Source: Methanothrix harundinacea
GTDB taxonomy: Archaea; Halobacteriota; Methanosarcinia; Methanotrichales; Methanotrichaceae
Assembly (NCBI GenBank): GCA_002502785.1
Contig: DAQG01000064.1
Span: 1-30,724, forward strand
Direction: 5' to 3'
Length of the DNA: 30,724 bases
This document shows positions 23,201 through 30,689 of the stretch, piece after piece (position 1 is the first letter of the stretch; each line of letters begins with the position of its first letter). The notes beneath the pieces are model-generated. The model was not told the DNA's origin and did not search any database. It saw nothing but the letters and a program-made list of their open reading frames with translations. The position numbers and the translations under genes were made by a program.

Positions 23201-24477
23201 CACTCTCCTCCTCCGAGGGCCATCGAGACGATCCTCGTCATGTGGGTCTCGGGTCCGAAGACGTTTATCGGGACCCCCAGCCTCTCGCCGAGACTGCGCA
23301 TGATACGGAGGCCCTCTTCGTAGTTGGGCCCGCCCCTCCGGACGTATATCTCAACGCCCGTATCCCTCAGCCGTTCCCGGTAGTCTTCCAGGGCCATCAC
23401 AACGCCCTTGAAGGTCTTGGCGACGTCGGTGAAGTTGGCGATCCCGCCTCCGATGAGAAGGTATTTGGTCCTTCCTTGCGGGTCCTTCTCCCTCGTCATC
23501 AGGTCTAAGACCGTCTTTGTGTACTCGTAGGTGTCCTCGGTGGACGGGTCGCCGCTGTACTCGCCATAGTTGGCTAGCTCCCCTCCAAAGCCGAGGTCGC
23601 AGATGGTGTCAGCGTAGATGACGCTTGCTCCGCCCCCCGCCACCATCGTCCAGACCCTCCCCCTCGGGTTTAAAATCGTGAGCTTCAGGGAGGCTCCGGT
23701 CCTCGAGTCGATCTCTTTGATGTACGCCTCCTCTTCTGTCAGGGCTCTTCCGAAGGGCTCGGGGAACTCCAGGCCCTTCCAGTTATTCCTCTGCCAGAAC
23801 GCCTCGGCGTCGTCAAGCCTTGCGACCAGGTCCAGGGGTACGATCCTGCCATCGCTGAAGACGAAGGGGTTGATCTCGAGATAGGCGAAACCCAGGTCTT
23901 TGAAGAGCTGGTAGAGGCCCTTGACGAATTCCGCCGCGGGCTTCAGCCGGTCGCCGAGCTCCGCCGGAAGCTGGGATTTCAGGTCCAGGTCCTCGGCCTT
24001 TGCCAGGATGTCCACGGGGATGTTGGCCACCTTGTCCCAGTTCGCCTCGATGTCCACGCCGCCCCTGGTGGAGAAGTAGATCGAATCGCCCCCGTAGTCC
24101 GACTTTATGGCCACGTAAAGCTCCTCGTCTTCGTCGTGGGGGATGAAAGGCTCGATGAGAAAGTGGGTGAGAGGCCCGACGACGGTGCCCACCAGGGTCT
24201 CTTTTCCCATCCTCTCCTCGATGTATTCGCGGGCCTCGTCCCAGGTGGCATCAAGAAGGATCAGGCCGTGAGCACCCCTCTTGCCGAAGAGCTGGTCCGG
24301 TTTAACCACCAGCCTTTTTTTCTTGATCCATGGGTTATGGACCGCTACCACCTCCAGATCAGTTTCAGGGGTAACAAGAGCGATTTGACCATCGTAATCG
24401 AAATCATCTACGTAATCGGGAAGGCGCTCTGCCAGCATCTTCTTGGCGTCGTATTCCCTAATCCCTCTCTGTGCCAT
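23200..24477 (-). CDS. aclB: ATP-citrate lyase, small (ATP-grasp) subunit
   Basis: 425 residues matching the N-terminal part of animal ATP-citrate lyase and AclB. The ATP-grasp part has REYDAKKMLAERLPDY, KKKRLVVKPDQLFGKRGAHGL, FIPHDEDEELYVAIKSDYGGDSIYFSTRGGVDIE and YLEINPFVFSDGRIVPLDL. A CoA-ligase-like citrate-binding part follows, with VAGGGASVIYADTICDLGFGGELANYGEYSG and the C-terminal GGPNYEEGLRIM. The longer open frame (to 24597) is not homologous; the start at the ATG at 24477 is fixed by a strong GGAGGAGGTT site. First gene of the aclBA-aconitase-PHP cluster, driven by a promoter next to an 11-bp repeat array. Confidence 0.94.
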   Translation of the reverse strand: MAQRGIREYDAKKMLAERLPDYVDDFDYDGQIALVTPETDLEVVAVHNPWIKKKRLVVKPDQLFGKRGAHGLILLDATWDEAREYIEERMGKETLVGTVVGPLTHFLIEPFIPHDEDEELYVAIKSDYGGDSIYFSTRGGVDIEANWDKVANIPVDILAKAEDLDLKSQLPAELGDRLKPAAEFVKGLYQLFKDLGFAYLEINPFVFSDGRIVPLDLVARLDDAEAFWQRNNWKGLEFPEPFGRALTEEEAYIKEIDSRTGASLKLTILNPRGRVWTMVAGGGASVIYADTICDLGFGGELANYGEYSGDPSTEDTYEYTKTVLDLMTREKDPQGRTKYLLIGGGIANFTDVAKTFKGVVMALEDYRERLRDTGVEIYVRRGGPNYEEGLRIMRSLGERLGVPINVFGPETHMTRIVSMALGGGE

Positions 24478-24513
24478 TTTCAAACCTCCTCCCCATGGGG
24501 AGCACCTTTTTTG

Positions 24514-24522
24514 TTTACAAAT
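24514..24522 (-). promoter_or_regulatory. Candidate TATA box of the aclBA operon
   Basis: ATTTGTAAA on the minus strand, 37-45 bp before the aclB start; it lies just downstream (in the aclB direction) of the 11-bp repeats. CCCCATGGGG at 24491-24500 is a 10-bp palindrome near the expected transcription start and could be a second operator. Confidence 0.4.
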
Positions 24523-24529
24523 CTTTCTA

Positions 24530-24573
24530 CGAAACGGTCCCGAATCCGTCCCGAATTGGTCCTGAAATGGTCC
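24530..24573. repeat. Four 11-bp tandem repeats in the aclB/methyltransferase promoter region
   Basis: CGAAACGGTCC, CGAATCCGTCC, CGAATTGGTCC and TGAAATGGTCC follow each other without gaps, and CGGAAAGG after them may be a degraded fifth unit. Consensus is roughly (C/T)GAAwnsGTCC. One unit is about one helical turn, so all copies face the same side of DNA. They sit between the two divergent promoters, just upstream of the candidate aclB TATA box. Confidence 0.8.
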
Positions 24574-24611
24574 CGGAAAGGCTGAAATAGTCGCCAATCC
24601 CAGGACGTTTC

Positions 24612-25622
24612 ATGCCTCGGCATCCGCATCTCGATGAGTACATCAGGCCTTGCGAGGAGGTGCTGGCCCGCCTGGATGCGCTTTACATGGCGTGTCCAGA
24701 CTACCCGAAGGAGCCCGGCATCGACAAGACCGCGAGCTTCTCGGATCTGGCCGCGAGGGCCGAGGGGATTCAAAGGTGCCCTTCCTGCGGCAAAGCCCCT
24801 CTTGATCTCGTGATGATGGATGCCCTGAAGATCCTGGTCGATTACGGTCTCCGCAGCCGATCCGATTCCCTCAGAGCCGTCGGCTGGCCCCTGGTGGAGG
24901 TGGGCTATCCCCTGGCGTATCCGCCGAGGCTGGGGCCAAGAGAGCTCATCATCGTCGGCGAGAATCTGACAAAAGAGGCTACCGTCGAGATCGTCGAACG
25001 AGTCCCCGAAATCAAGGGCGTCATCAGGGGCGGCGGCGTCCCCGGCGTCGCAGACCTCCGGGCCGGGCCCACCCGATGGGAGCTTCTCGCAGGATCGGAC
25101 CTGAGGTGCGACGTCGTATCCTCCTTAATCGGCGAGCTGGTCATCTACAAGCATCAGTCAAAAATACACGTCGAGTTTCCCCGCCAGGCAGCCCCCAAGA
25201 TGAAGATCCTGGAGGAGCTTTACTTTAGAGGGAAGATGACGACGGTGGCGGACGTCCTTGCAGGACCCGGAACCTTGGGCCTGGTGGCCGCCCTCGGCGG
25301 GGCGAGCCGGGTCGTCCTTAACGACGCCTGGCTCCCGGCGGTGGAGGACGCGATCCTCAACCTGGAGGCGAACCAGTCGATCCTGGGGATCGAGAAGATC
25401 GAGCGGCACAAGACCCCGGCGGGCGAGGTCGGCAGAGAGCCGAGCCTCGTGGCGGAGGCCTGGGGGGACGGCTGCAAGATCGAGGTCTACTTCGGCGATG
25501 CCGAGAGGCTATTCTCGCGGGCCGAGCCGACCGATTTATGCTTAATCGACCCCTTCCCGGGGATGAAGTTCGACCGGATCGCCGAGGCGTGCGGGGTCTG
25601 CGGGGAGATTGTGGTGGTGTAG
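24612..25622 (+). CDS. SAM-dependent methyltransferase-like protein with an N-terminal CxxC
   Basis: 336 residues. An N-terminal ~60 residues end in a zinc-like RCPSCGKAP (C56, C59). A middle domain follows (VEVGYPLAYPPRLGPRELIIVGENLTKEATVEIVERVPEIKGVIRGGG). The C-terminal class I methyltransferase-like fold has VADVLAGPGTLGLVAALGGA as motif I (about 212-231), VVLNDAW as the acidic end of strand 2, the acid-containing CKIEVYFGDAERLF and the motif IV-like LCLIDPFPG (310-317). The overall plan recalls Trm5-like enzymes, but the substrate is unknown. It is divergent from the citrate-lyase operon and shares its repeat-bearing control region. It may have a very short leader; no clear TATA box is seen. 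Ends five bases from the convergent STAND gene. Confidence 0.75.
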   Translation: MPRHPHLDEYIRPCEEVLARLDALYMACPDYPKEPGIDKTASFSDLAARAEGIQRCPSCGKAPLDLVMMDALKILVDYGLRSRSDSLRAVGWPLVEVGYPLAYPPRLGPRELIIVGENLTKEATVEIVERVPEIKGVIRGGGVPGVADLRAGPTRWELLAGSDLRCDVVSSLIGELVIYKHQSKIHVEFPRQAAPKMKILEELYFRGKMTTVADVLAGPGTLGLVAALGGASRVVLNDAWLPAVEDAILNLEANQSILGIEKIERHKTPAGEVGREPSLVAEAWGDGCKIEVYFGDAERLFSRAEPTDLCLIDPFPGMKFDRIAEACGVCGEIVVV

Positions 25623-25626
25623 GGAT

Positions 25627-27798
25627 TTATCGGCGGAGCAATTCCAGGTTCTCCCGCACGGTTTTCGTCTTGGGGTGATCCTCACCTAATCGCTTCTCAA
25701 ATATTTGCAATGCACACTCAACGCACTTTTCGGCGCCCTCCAAGTCGCCCAAGTCTCGCAGGACTGCGCCGAGGTTGTTGACAGCCGTTGCCAGCCAAGG
25801 GTCGTTGGGACCACGGGTCTTCTCGAATATATTGATGGCGCGCTCGATAAGTTCCTTGGCACCCTCTAGGTCGCCCATATCCTGCAGGACTGTGCCGAGG
25901 TTGTTGACATATCTTGCCGTACTGAAGGAGTCAGGACCTAAGACGTTCTCGTCAATCTTGATGGCGCGCTCGATAAGTTCCTTGGCGCCCCCCAGGTCGC
26001 CCATGTCCTTCAGAACAATGCCAAGTCCGTTGGCCACAACAGCCACTTTGGGATCGTCGGCGCCGAGGTCCTCCTCGACGATCTTCAAAGCCCTCTCGTA
26101 AAGTTCTTTGGCACCTGCTAGTTCGCCCATGTCCTTCAAAACTCCTCCGAGGTTGTGGATGATGGCTGCAACTTCTACATTGTCTCGTCCGAATACGTTC
26201 TCAGCAATGGGCAAAGCTCGTTCAAAGAGATTCCTAGCTTCGTCGATTTTAGCGCGTCCCTTAAAGTACAAGCCAGTTTTGACTAACAAACTCTGTGTTA
26301 ATTTTGGGACAACATCAAGACCCTCAGCATGTGCTGCCACGACGAGGGCATGGGGGAATAGAACAGAGCACTCGTCCCAATTCCGAACGTCATCCGTCTG
26401 AAACGGAAAGACATTGAACACAAGCCGGACCGCGGCCTCTGCCCATCGTTTCTGCTCTTTCTCGGACAATCGGTCCCGCGCCACGGCTTGGACGAGCCTA
26501 TGGATGGAGAGGGAGTCGTCAGTGACGGTCATCAGGGAGTATCTCTTCAGGGCGGCGACGGCATCATTAAGCTCCATCTCATCTGCAACCGCCGAGGCCA
26601 GAGGCTCTGGCAGGTGCTCAACACCGTCGGTAAGCAGCGACTTTGGGATGTCGTCTGGTGCCAGAAAGGCGCAGAGGTTCAAGAGATCCGCGCTGGCAGG
26701 CACCTCTTCGCTCGCCTTCTGGAACGATAGGGCCCAGGTGGTGGCCACTGTATCCGGGTAAGCGTCAGGCTTTCCGCGGCCGAGAAGCTCTTTCTGGCGT
26801 TCCTGGAAGAGCTTGAGGTACGGCGAAAGGGAGATTCCAGTCTCTTGAATGTAGGCCCCTGCCTGCTCCAGAGCAAGGGGGAGGTCTCCGAGAGCCTCCG
26901 CCAGGGAGTCGGCGCCGTCCTTCAGCCTAGTTCGGCTCTGGAGGAAATCAATCGACTCGTCCCGGCTGAAGACGTCGACGGGAAGGGGTTTTGCTGTGCC
27001 GCCCCAGTTCTGGTTTCTGGAGGTGATGATGACGTGCCCTTTGCCGATCGTGGGCAGGTACTCACCAAGATCCTCGGGCTCTTGGGCGTTATCGAAGACG
27101 AGAAGCCATCCCCCGTTCTGCTCCAGCCAGCATCTCACGGCTTCGACGGTGACCCTCTGATCCCGAGCGTCCTTTTCGGGAAGGTCGAGCCTCGATGCCA
27201 GAGTGGCGTAGTCGGCGGCCAGAGTGGCGGGCTCCTCGGACCGGACCCACCAGATGACCTGGTAGTCGTTCAAGTGAGTGTAAGCATACTGCAGGGCGAG
27301 CTGGGTCTTGCCGACGCCGCCGAGGCCGGTGATCGCCGAAGTCTGGGTGAAGGCGGCGCGCTCTCCCGATGCGAGGGCTTCGTGGAGGCGGTCGAGCAGG
27401 TCTACCCGGCCTGTGAAGTTGGGGTTGTGGGGGTGGGGGAAGTTGTTGATCTTGCCGAGAGGTCTGCCCGGATCACCCGGTGGATACGTCGACTTCACAT
27501 TATCAACAGGATTGCTGTCTGATAATGCGGGTTTGGTTTTGTATTCTCGATGCCAAACAAATTTATAAATTATTATAAAACTTACTATGATGCCCAGCAG
27601 AACTCCAAAAACCTGAAGATAAAAGAACAGATCTCGATCCTCATTTTCGGGACCGTTGCCATCTGCCTTTGAGATCTCTCTGGCAGCTTCCGTATCAGAG
27701 GTTAATTCACCGCCTTCGCTCGAAGTTCCTGTTTGACTCGTGCCGTTCTCGTCTCCCGACCCTTGCGCCAGCGCGGTCGCGGCGAGCGACAGAATCAT
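25627..27798 (-). CDS. Membrane-anchored NB-ARC/TPR (NLR-like STAND) protein
   Basis: 723 residues. A hydrophobic, signal-like start (MILSLAATALAQG) leads into an acidic Ser/Thr/Gly-rich outer segment (14-57) and a single transmembrane helix (about 58-81). Then comes an NB-ARC ATPase: GLGGVGKT Walker A (158-165), WLLVFDN Walker B (231-237), HVIITSR (255-261), GDLPLALEQAGAYI (GLPL-type, 304-317) and the MHD-like SIHRLVQAVARD (H433). Five 42-residue kinesin-light-chain-type TPRs follow (about 505-713; NNLGxVLxDMGDLEGAKELxERA). The plan equals NLR immune sensors, with a membrane segment in place of an enzymatic effector. The open frame continues upstream of the ATG without ATG/GTG/TTG and reads RSKPLIFLAL, which would complete a textbook signal peptide, so the true start is uncertain. 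It lies just 3' of tRNA-Pro. Confidence 0.9.
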   Translation of the reverse strand: MILSLAATALAQGSGDENGTSQTGTSSEGGELTSDTEAAREISKADGNGPENEDRDLFFYLQVFGVLLGIIVSFIIIYKFVWHREYKTKPALSDSNPVDNVKSTYPPGDPGRPLGKINNFPHPHNPNFTGRVDLLDRLHEALASGERAAFTQTSAITGLGGVGKTQLALQYAYTHLNDYQVIWWVRSEEPATLAADYATLASRLDLPEKDARDQRVTVEAVRCWLEQNGGWLLVFDNAQEPEDLGEYLPTIGKGHVIITSRNQNWGGTAKPLPVDVFSRDESIDFLQSRTRLKDGADSLAEALGDLPLALEQAGAYIQETGISLSPYLKLFQERQKELLGRGKPDAYPDTVATTWALSFQKASEEVPASADLLNLCAFLAPDDIPKSLLTDGVEHLPEPLASAVADEMELNDAVAALKRYSLMTVTDDSLSIHRLVQAVARDRLSEKEQKRWAEAAVRLVFNVFPFQTDDVRNWDECSVLFPHALVVAAHAEGLDVVPKLTQSLLVKTGLYFKGRAKIDEARNLFERALPIAENVFGRDNVEVAAIIHNLGGVLKDMGELAGAKELYERALKIVEEDLGADDPKVAVVANGLGIVLKDMGDLGGAKELIERAIKIDENVLGPDSFSTARYVNNLGTVLQDMGDLEGAKELIERAINIFEKTRGPNDPWLATAVNNLGAVLRDLGDLEGAEKCVECALQIFEKRLGEDHPKTKTVRENLELLRR
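25832..25986 (-). repeat. 126-bp-period repeat within the TPR region
   Basis: A 29-base stretch at 25832-25860 recurs without change at 25958-25986, exactly 126 bp (one 42-residue TPR) apart, encoding AKELIERAIK/N-type helices. Neighbouring units are also close. Such identity at the DNA level points to recent duplication or gene conversion between TPR units. Confidence 0.75.
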
Positions 27799-27949
27799 CA
27801 GCGCCAGGAAGATGAGCGGCTTCGATCTCGTCGGGGACTCCTCCGGTCGGAAGTCTTCGCCCCAGGTGGCAAAAAAGTTTTGGGTGGAAGGGGAGATGGT
27901 CGAATTTCCGGACTATCGCCGTGAAAATCGTTTTTCAGAAAACTCTTAG

Positions 27950-28024
27950 TGGGACAGCGCGGATTTGAACCGCAGTCCAAGCGTCCCAAACGCTCGAGGA
28001 TCGACCAGGCTACCCTACTGTCCC
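27950..28024 (-). tRNA. tRNA-Pro (anticodon TGG)
   Basis: A complete cloverleaf on the minus strand: acceptor GGGACAG/CTGTCCC, D arm GGGTAGCCTGGTCGATCC, anticodon stem GAGCG/CGCTT around TTTGGGA with TGG at 34-36 and G37, T arm CTGCGGTTCAAATCCGCG. No CCA is encoded. It is 150 bp upstream of the STAND gene, in the same direction. No duplicated 3' tRNA end was seen in the window. Confidence 0.94.
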
Positions 28025-28065
28025 GCCAGGTTGGCCTTGACGCCTTGATGGTATTTAACTTTATT

Positions 28066-29148
28066 TCAGATCCCGGCGTCTGCGGAGCTTTTCGAAGCCG
28101 CTCCGTTGTTCCGGTCCCTCTCGATCCGTCTCATCAGATGAACGGTGGATATGCCGCCCAGGAGGGCGAGGAACCAGAGCTGGACCAGTCGGATGAGGAT
28201 GGTGACGGCGGCGGCATCGTAGATCGATACTCCCACGGCGGAGAAGAGGGCGGTCATCAGGATCTCCACAAGGCCCACGCCTCCGGGAAGGCTGAGGGGC
28301 AGGGTCTGAAAGACTATGATCACCGAGTAGACGGCGAATATGGCGAAAAGGGAGACGTCGACTCCCAGAGACCGAAAGGCGGCGAAGGCCACCGCCACGA
28401 GACAGATCCAGCCGGCGAAAGCCCAGGCGAGGCTGACGAGGAGCGCTCTGCTCCTTTTGCTCAGAAGGTGCATGCTTTTCATAAACCCGGAAACCGCGCC
28501 CGAGCAGAGCTCCCGGTCCAGGTCCCTATGAAATATCCTCTCAAGAGGGCTGATGGCGGCGCTGACCATCCTCTGCAGCCACCGCTCCTCAAAGCAGATC
28601 CCGACGAAGGCGGACCCCGCCGATACGGTGAAGATCATCATGGCAAAACAGGTGGTGAGTGCCCATCCCGGAACCTGGCGCAGGGATGTCAGGTAGGCGA
28701 GGCCAAGAACCATGCCGAGGACGAAGGGAACAGCGGTGACGATCCGGCTGGCGGCGACGGACGCAAAGCTCGCGTCGAAGCGAGAGGCAGATCCATCCTC
28801 GACCTTGCCCAAAAAGTAGATCCTGGCCGTCTCTCCCGAGAAGCTCCCCGAGGGGATGAGGTTGTTCATGAAGATGCTGGAGAGGTAGATCAGGAAAAAG
28901 TCTCGAAAAGACGCCCCGTAATCCAGCTCTTCGGCCACCCTCTTCCACGAAAAGGCATTGAAGGCCACCATCAAGAGCGAGAGGGTCAAGGCCGCGACGA
29001 AGAGCACCGGGTTCACGTGGTCCAGGCTTTCGGCGACCTCGCCGAATCCTAGCCGCCGGAGGTAGGCGAGATATATCCCAAGACCGAGAAGAACGAGAGC
29101 TGTGGACTTGCTGACCTGGATCTTGGGAAGGGCTATCTCGCGGTTCAC
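28066..29148 (-). CDS. UPF0104 / LPG-synthase-TM-family membrane protein
   Basis: 360 residues with about eight to nine membrane segments. It carries the family marks FFLIYLSSIFMNNLIPSGSFSGETARIYFL in the first half and FQTLPLSLPGGVGLVEILMTALFSAVGV in the second. The family (flippase-like domain, related to the membrane part of lysyl-phosphatidylglycerol synthase and to AglD) is tied to lipid or lipid-linked sugar handling at the membrane; the soluble catalytic domain of MprF is absent. Residues in a central cytoplasmic loop (EERWLQRMVSAAISPLERIFHRDLDRE) are charged. Monocistronic, with its 3' end about 40 bp from tRNA-Pro. Confidence 0.9.
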   Translation of the reverse strand: MNREIALPKIQVSKSTALVLLGLGIYLAYLRRLGFGEVAESLDHVNPVLFVAALTLSLLMVAFNAFSWKRVAEELDYGASFRDFFLIYLSSIFMNNLIPSGSFSGETARIYFLGKVEDGSASRFDASFASVAASRIVTAVPFVLGMVLGLAYLTSLRQVPGWALTTCFAMMIFTVSAGSAFVGICFEERWLQRMVSAAISPLERIFHRDLDRELCSGAVSGFMKSMHLLSKRSRALLVSLAWAFAGWICLVAVAFAAFRSLGVDVSLFAIFAVYSVIIVFQTLPLSLPGGVGLVEILMTALFSAVGVSIYDAAAVTILIRLVQLWFLALLGGISTVHLMRRIERDRNNGAASKSSADAGI

Positions 29149-29265
29149 GCTAGGCTTGATGGCGCATCCTGTTAAAAGAGTTATCTTGCAACCTCTCGTT
29201 CTGGTCCGTTCATGTCCTCTTCTGGGAACGACCCTTACGCCCCATTCGTGGCGTTCCTCGAAACC

Positions 29266-29273
29266 TATTTAAG
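29266..29273 (+). promoter_or_regulatory. TATA box of the DUF5350-like gene and probably thiI
   Basis: TATTTAAG is centred ~27 bp before the ATG at 29297, so transcription should begin at the start codon itself. Confidence 0.65.
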
Positions 29274-29296
29274 ATCGGTCTGGATAGTTACGGCTT

Positions 29297-29473
29297 ATGG
29301 GAAAGACAGGAAGCATTGAATGGACCAAGATTAAGGGAAGAAACGGACAGATTAGACAGGTGCCCAGATCCGAGACATCTCACAAGAACCCCGGCCCCCT
29401 GCAGAAGTACACCTCCTCCGGGGCGAGGAGAAGGAAGATAGCCAGGTCCGCGAAGGCTATAGCGGCCAGGTAA
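29297..29473 (+). CDS. Small basic DUF5350-like methanogen protein
   Basis: 58 residues, below common length cut-offs: MGKTGSIEWTKIKGRNGQ, then IRQVPRSETSHKNPGPLQKY and TSSGARRRKIARSAKAIAAR. This matches what I remember of the DUF5350 family of methanogens (MGKTGSIEWxxxKGRxGQ... SSGARRR). It is very basic, with no hydrophobic core typical of an enzyme, so RNA or ribosome binding is plausible but unproven. The message is predicted leaderless from the TATA box at 29266. It ends 16 bp before thiI with no promoter between, so the two are probably cotranscribed. Confidence 0.85.
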   Translation: MGKTGSIEWTKIKGRNGQIRQVPRSETSHKNPGPLQKYTSSGARRRKIARSAKAIAAR

Positions 29474-29489
29474 TCAGGTAAAGGCCGGT

Positions 29490-30632
29490 ATGACCTCTTT
29501 CGACTCGGTCCTGGTCAGGTACGGCGAGATCGCCCTCAAGGACGCCTGGACCAGGAAGAGCTGGGAGAGGATCCTCGCCTCAAACATCGTTTTCGACCTG
29601 AAGGGGGCGGGGATAGATCACGCTTTATCCCTGGAGAGGGGCAGGATCTCCGTTTCGACCTCTGACCCCAGAGCTCCTCAGATCATAGCCGACGTTTTTG
29701 GGGTGGTCTCGGCAAGCCCCGTATGGACCTGCGAGCCGGATATCGAGGCTGTCGCAAAGGTCGCCTCACAGATCGCGGCCGAGCGCACACCCTCTCCAAA
29801 ATCATTCGCCATAAGGTCTCGTCGGGGCGGAGGCGAGATATCGAGCACCGAGATCGCCGTCGAGGTTGGGTCGGCCGTCCAGGAGAGGACCGGGGCGAAG
29901 GTGGACCTGACAGACCCGGAGCTTGAGATCTTCGTCGAGGCGAGAGAGAAGAAGATCCTGGTTTTCACAGACGTCGTCAAAGGCGTCGGCGGCCTTCCCC
30001 TCGGCACCCAGTCGCGGATGCTCGTTCTCATCTCCGGCGGCATCGATTCGCCCGTCGCCGCTTGGATGATGATGCGCCGAGGCTGTCCCGTATCGCTCCT
30101 CTATTTTGATGCAAGGCCTTACGTCGACGCCCTTCCCCAGGCGTTGAAGTCGGCCGAAGCCCTGAGGCGATGGACCTCGGGCCGAAAGATAAACTTCGTT
30201 CGGGTTCCGATCGGTGAGGGCCTTGCAAAGATAAGCGAAGCTCAGCCTCGAGCCACCTGCCTTCTATGCCGGCGGCTGATGTTCAGGATCGCCCTACAGG
30301 TGATGGATGAAGAGGAGGCCTTCGGCGTTGTGACCGGCTACTCCCTCGGCCAGGTCGCCTCTCAGACCCCGGCGAACATCATGGCCGAACAGTCGGGGAT
30401 CGATTTGCCCGTATACCATCCCCTCATCGCCATGGACAAGTCCGAGATCATGGATCTCGCCCGTAAGATCGGAACATATCGGGCGACGGCGGATGCCGGA
30501 ACCTGCAGTGCCGCGCCGAAAAAGCCGATGACACAGGCGCGTGCCGAGGAGATCCGGGCGATGGAGGCGGAATTGGGCCTTGAGGAGATCGCAGGCGAGC
30601 TATTTTCGAAGCGGGAGAGGATGAGGATTTGA
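29490..30632 (+). CDS. thiI: tRNA 4-thiouridine synthase ThiI (archaeal type)
   Basis: Makes s4U8 in tRNA. The 380 residues comprise an N-terminal ferredoxin-like part (MTSFDSVLVRYGEIALKD), a THUMP domain (about 65-165) and the PP-loop ATPase SGGIDSPVAAWMM (182-194) with VTGYSLGQVASQTPANI. There is no rhodanese domain, as in other archaea. Three cysteines, C257 and C260 (ATCLLCRRLM) and C339 (DAGTCSAAPKKP), sit where Methanococcus ThiI binds its Fe-S cluster, so sulfur transfer likely uses the cluster rather than a rhodanese persulfide. ATG start at 29490; probably cotranscribed with the small basic gene upstream. Confidence 0.95.
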   Translation: MTSFDSVLVRYGEIALKDAWTRKSWERILASNIVFDLKGAGIDHALSLERGRISVSTSDPRAPQIIADVFGVVSASPVWTCEPDIEAVAKVASQIAAERTPSPKSFAIRSRRGGGEISSTEIAVEVGSAVQERTGAKVDLTDPELEIFVEAREKKILVFTDVVKGVGGLPLGTQSRMLVLISGGIDSPVAAWMMMRRGCPVSLLYFDARPYVDALPQALKSAEALRRWTSGRKINFVRVPIGEGLAKISEAQPRATCLLCRRLMFRIALQVMDEEEAFGVVTGYSLGQVASQTPANIMAEQSGIDLPVYHPLIAMDKSEIMDLARKIGTYRATADAGTCSAAPKKPMTQARAEEIRAMEAELGLEEIAGELFSKRERMRI

Positions 30633-30680
30633 GGATCTCGGACTCTCAGATTTTAAAAATCTCTGAAGTCGAAGAATCCA

Positions 30681-30689
30681 CTTATAAAG
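30681..30689 (+). promoter_or_regulatory. TATA box for a gene beyond the right edge
   Basis: CTTATAAAG, with a T-rich tract upstream that may end the thiI transcript. It implies another plus-strand gene starting near or after the window end. Confidence 0.5.

Noticed and set aside
24530..24573. CRISPR array
   Set aside because: Units are 11 bp and contiguous with no spacers and no cas genes; it is a simple tandem repeat.
27950..28024. Integration of a mobile element at tRNA-Pro
   Set aside because: No integrase and no repeated 3' tRNA segment were seen in the window, so an attachment site cannot be claimed.
27949..29052. Plus-strand frame (367 codons) across tRNA-Pro and the UPF0104 gene
   Set aside because: It starts inside a tRNA and is antisense to a membrane protein; the polar EEGEPELDQ-type sequence is the complement of hydrophobic codons.
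16782..30632. A dedicated tRNA-modification island (taw1, thiI, kae1, three tRNAs)
   Set aside because: The genes are scattered over 20 kb with separate promoters and unrelated genes between; no operon links them.
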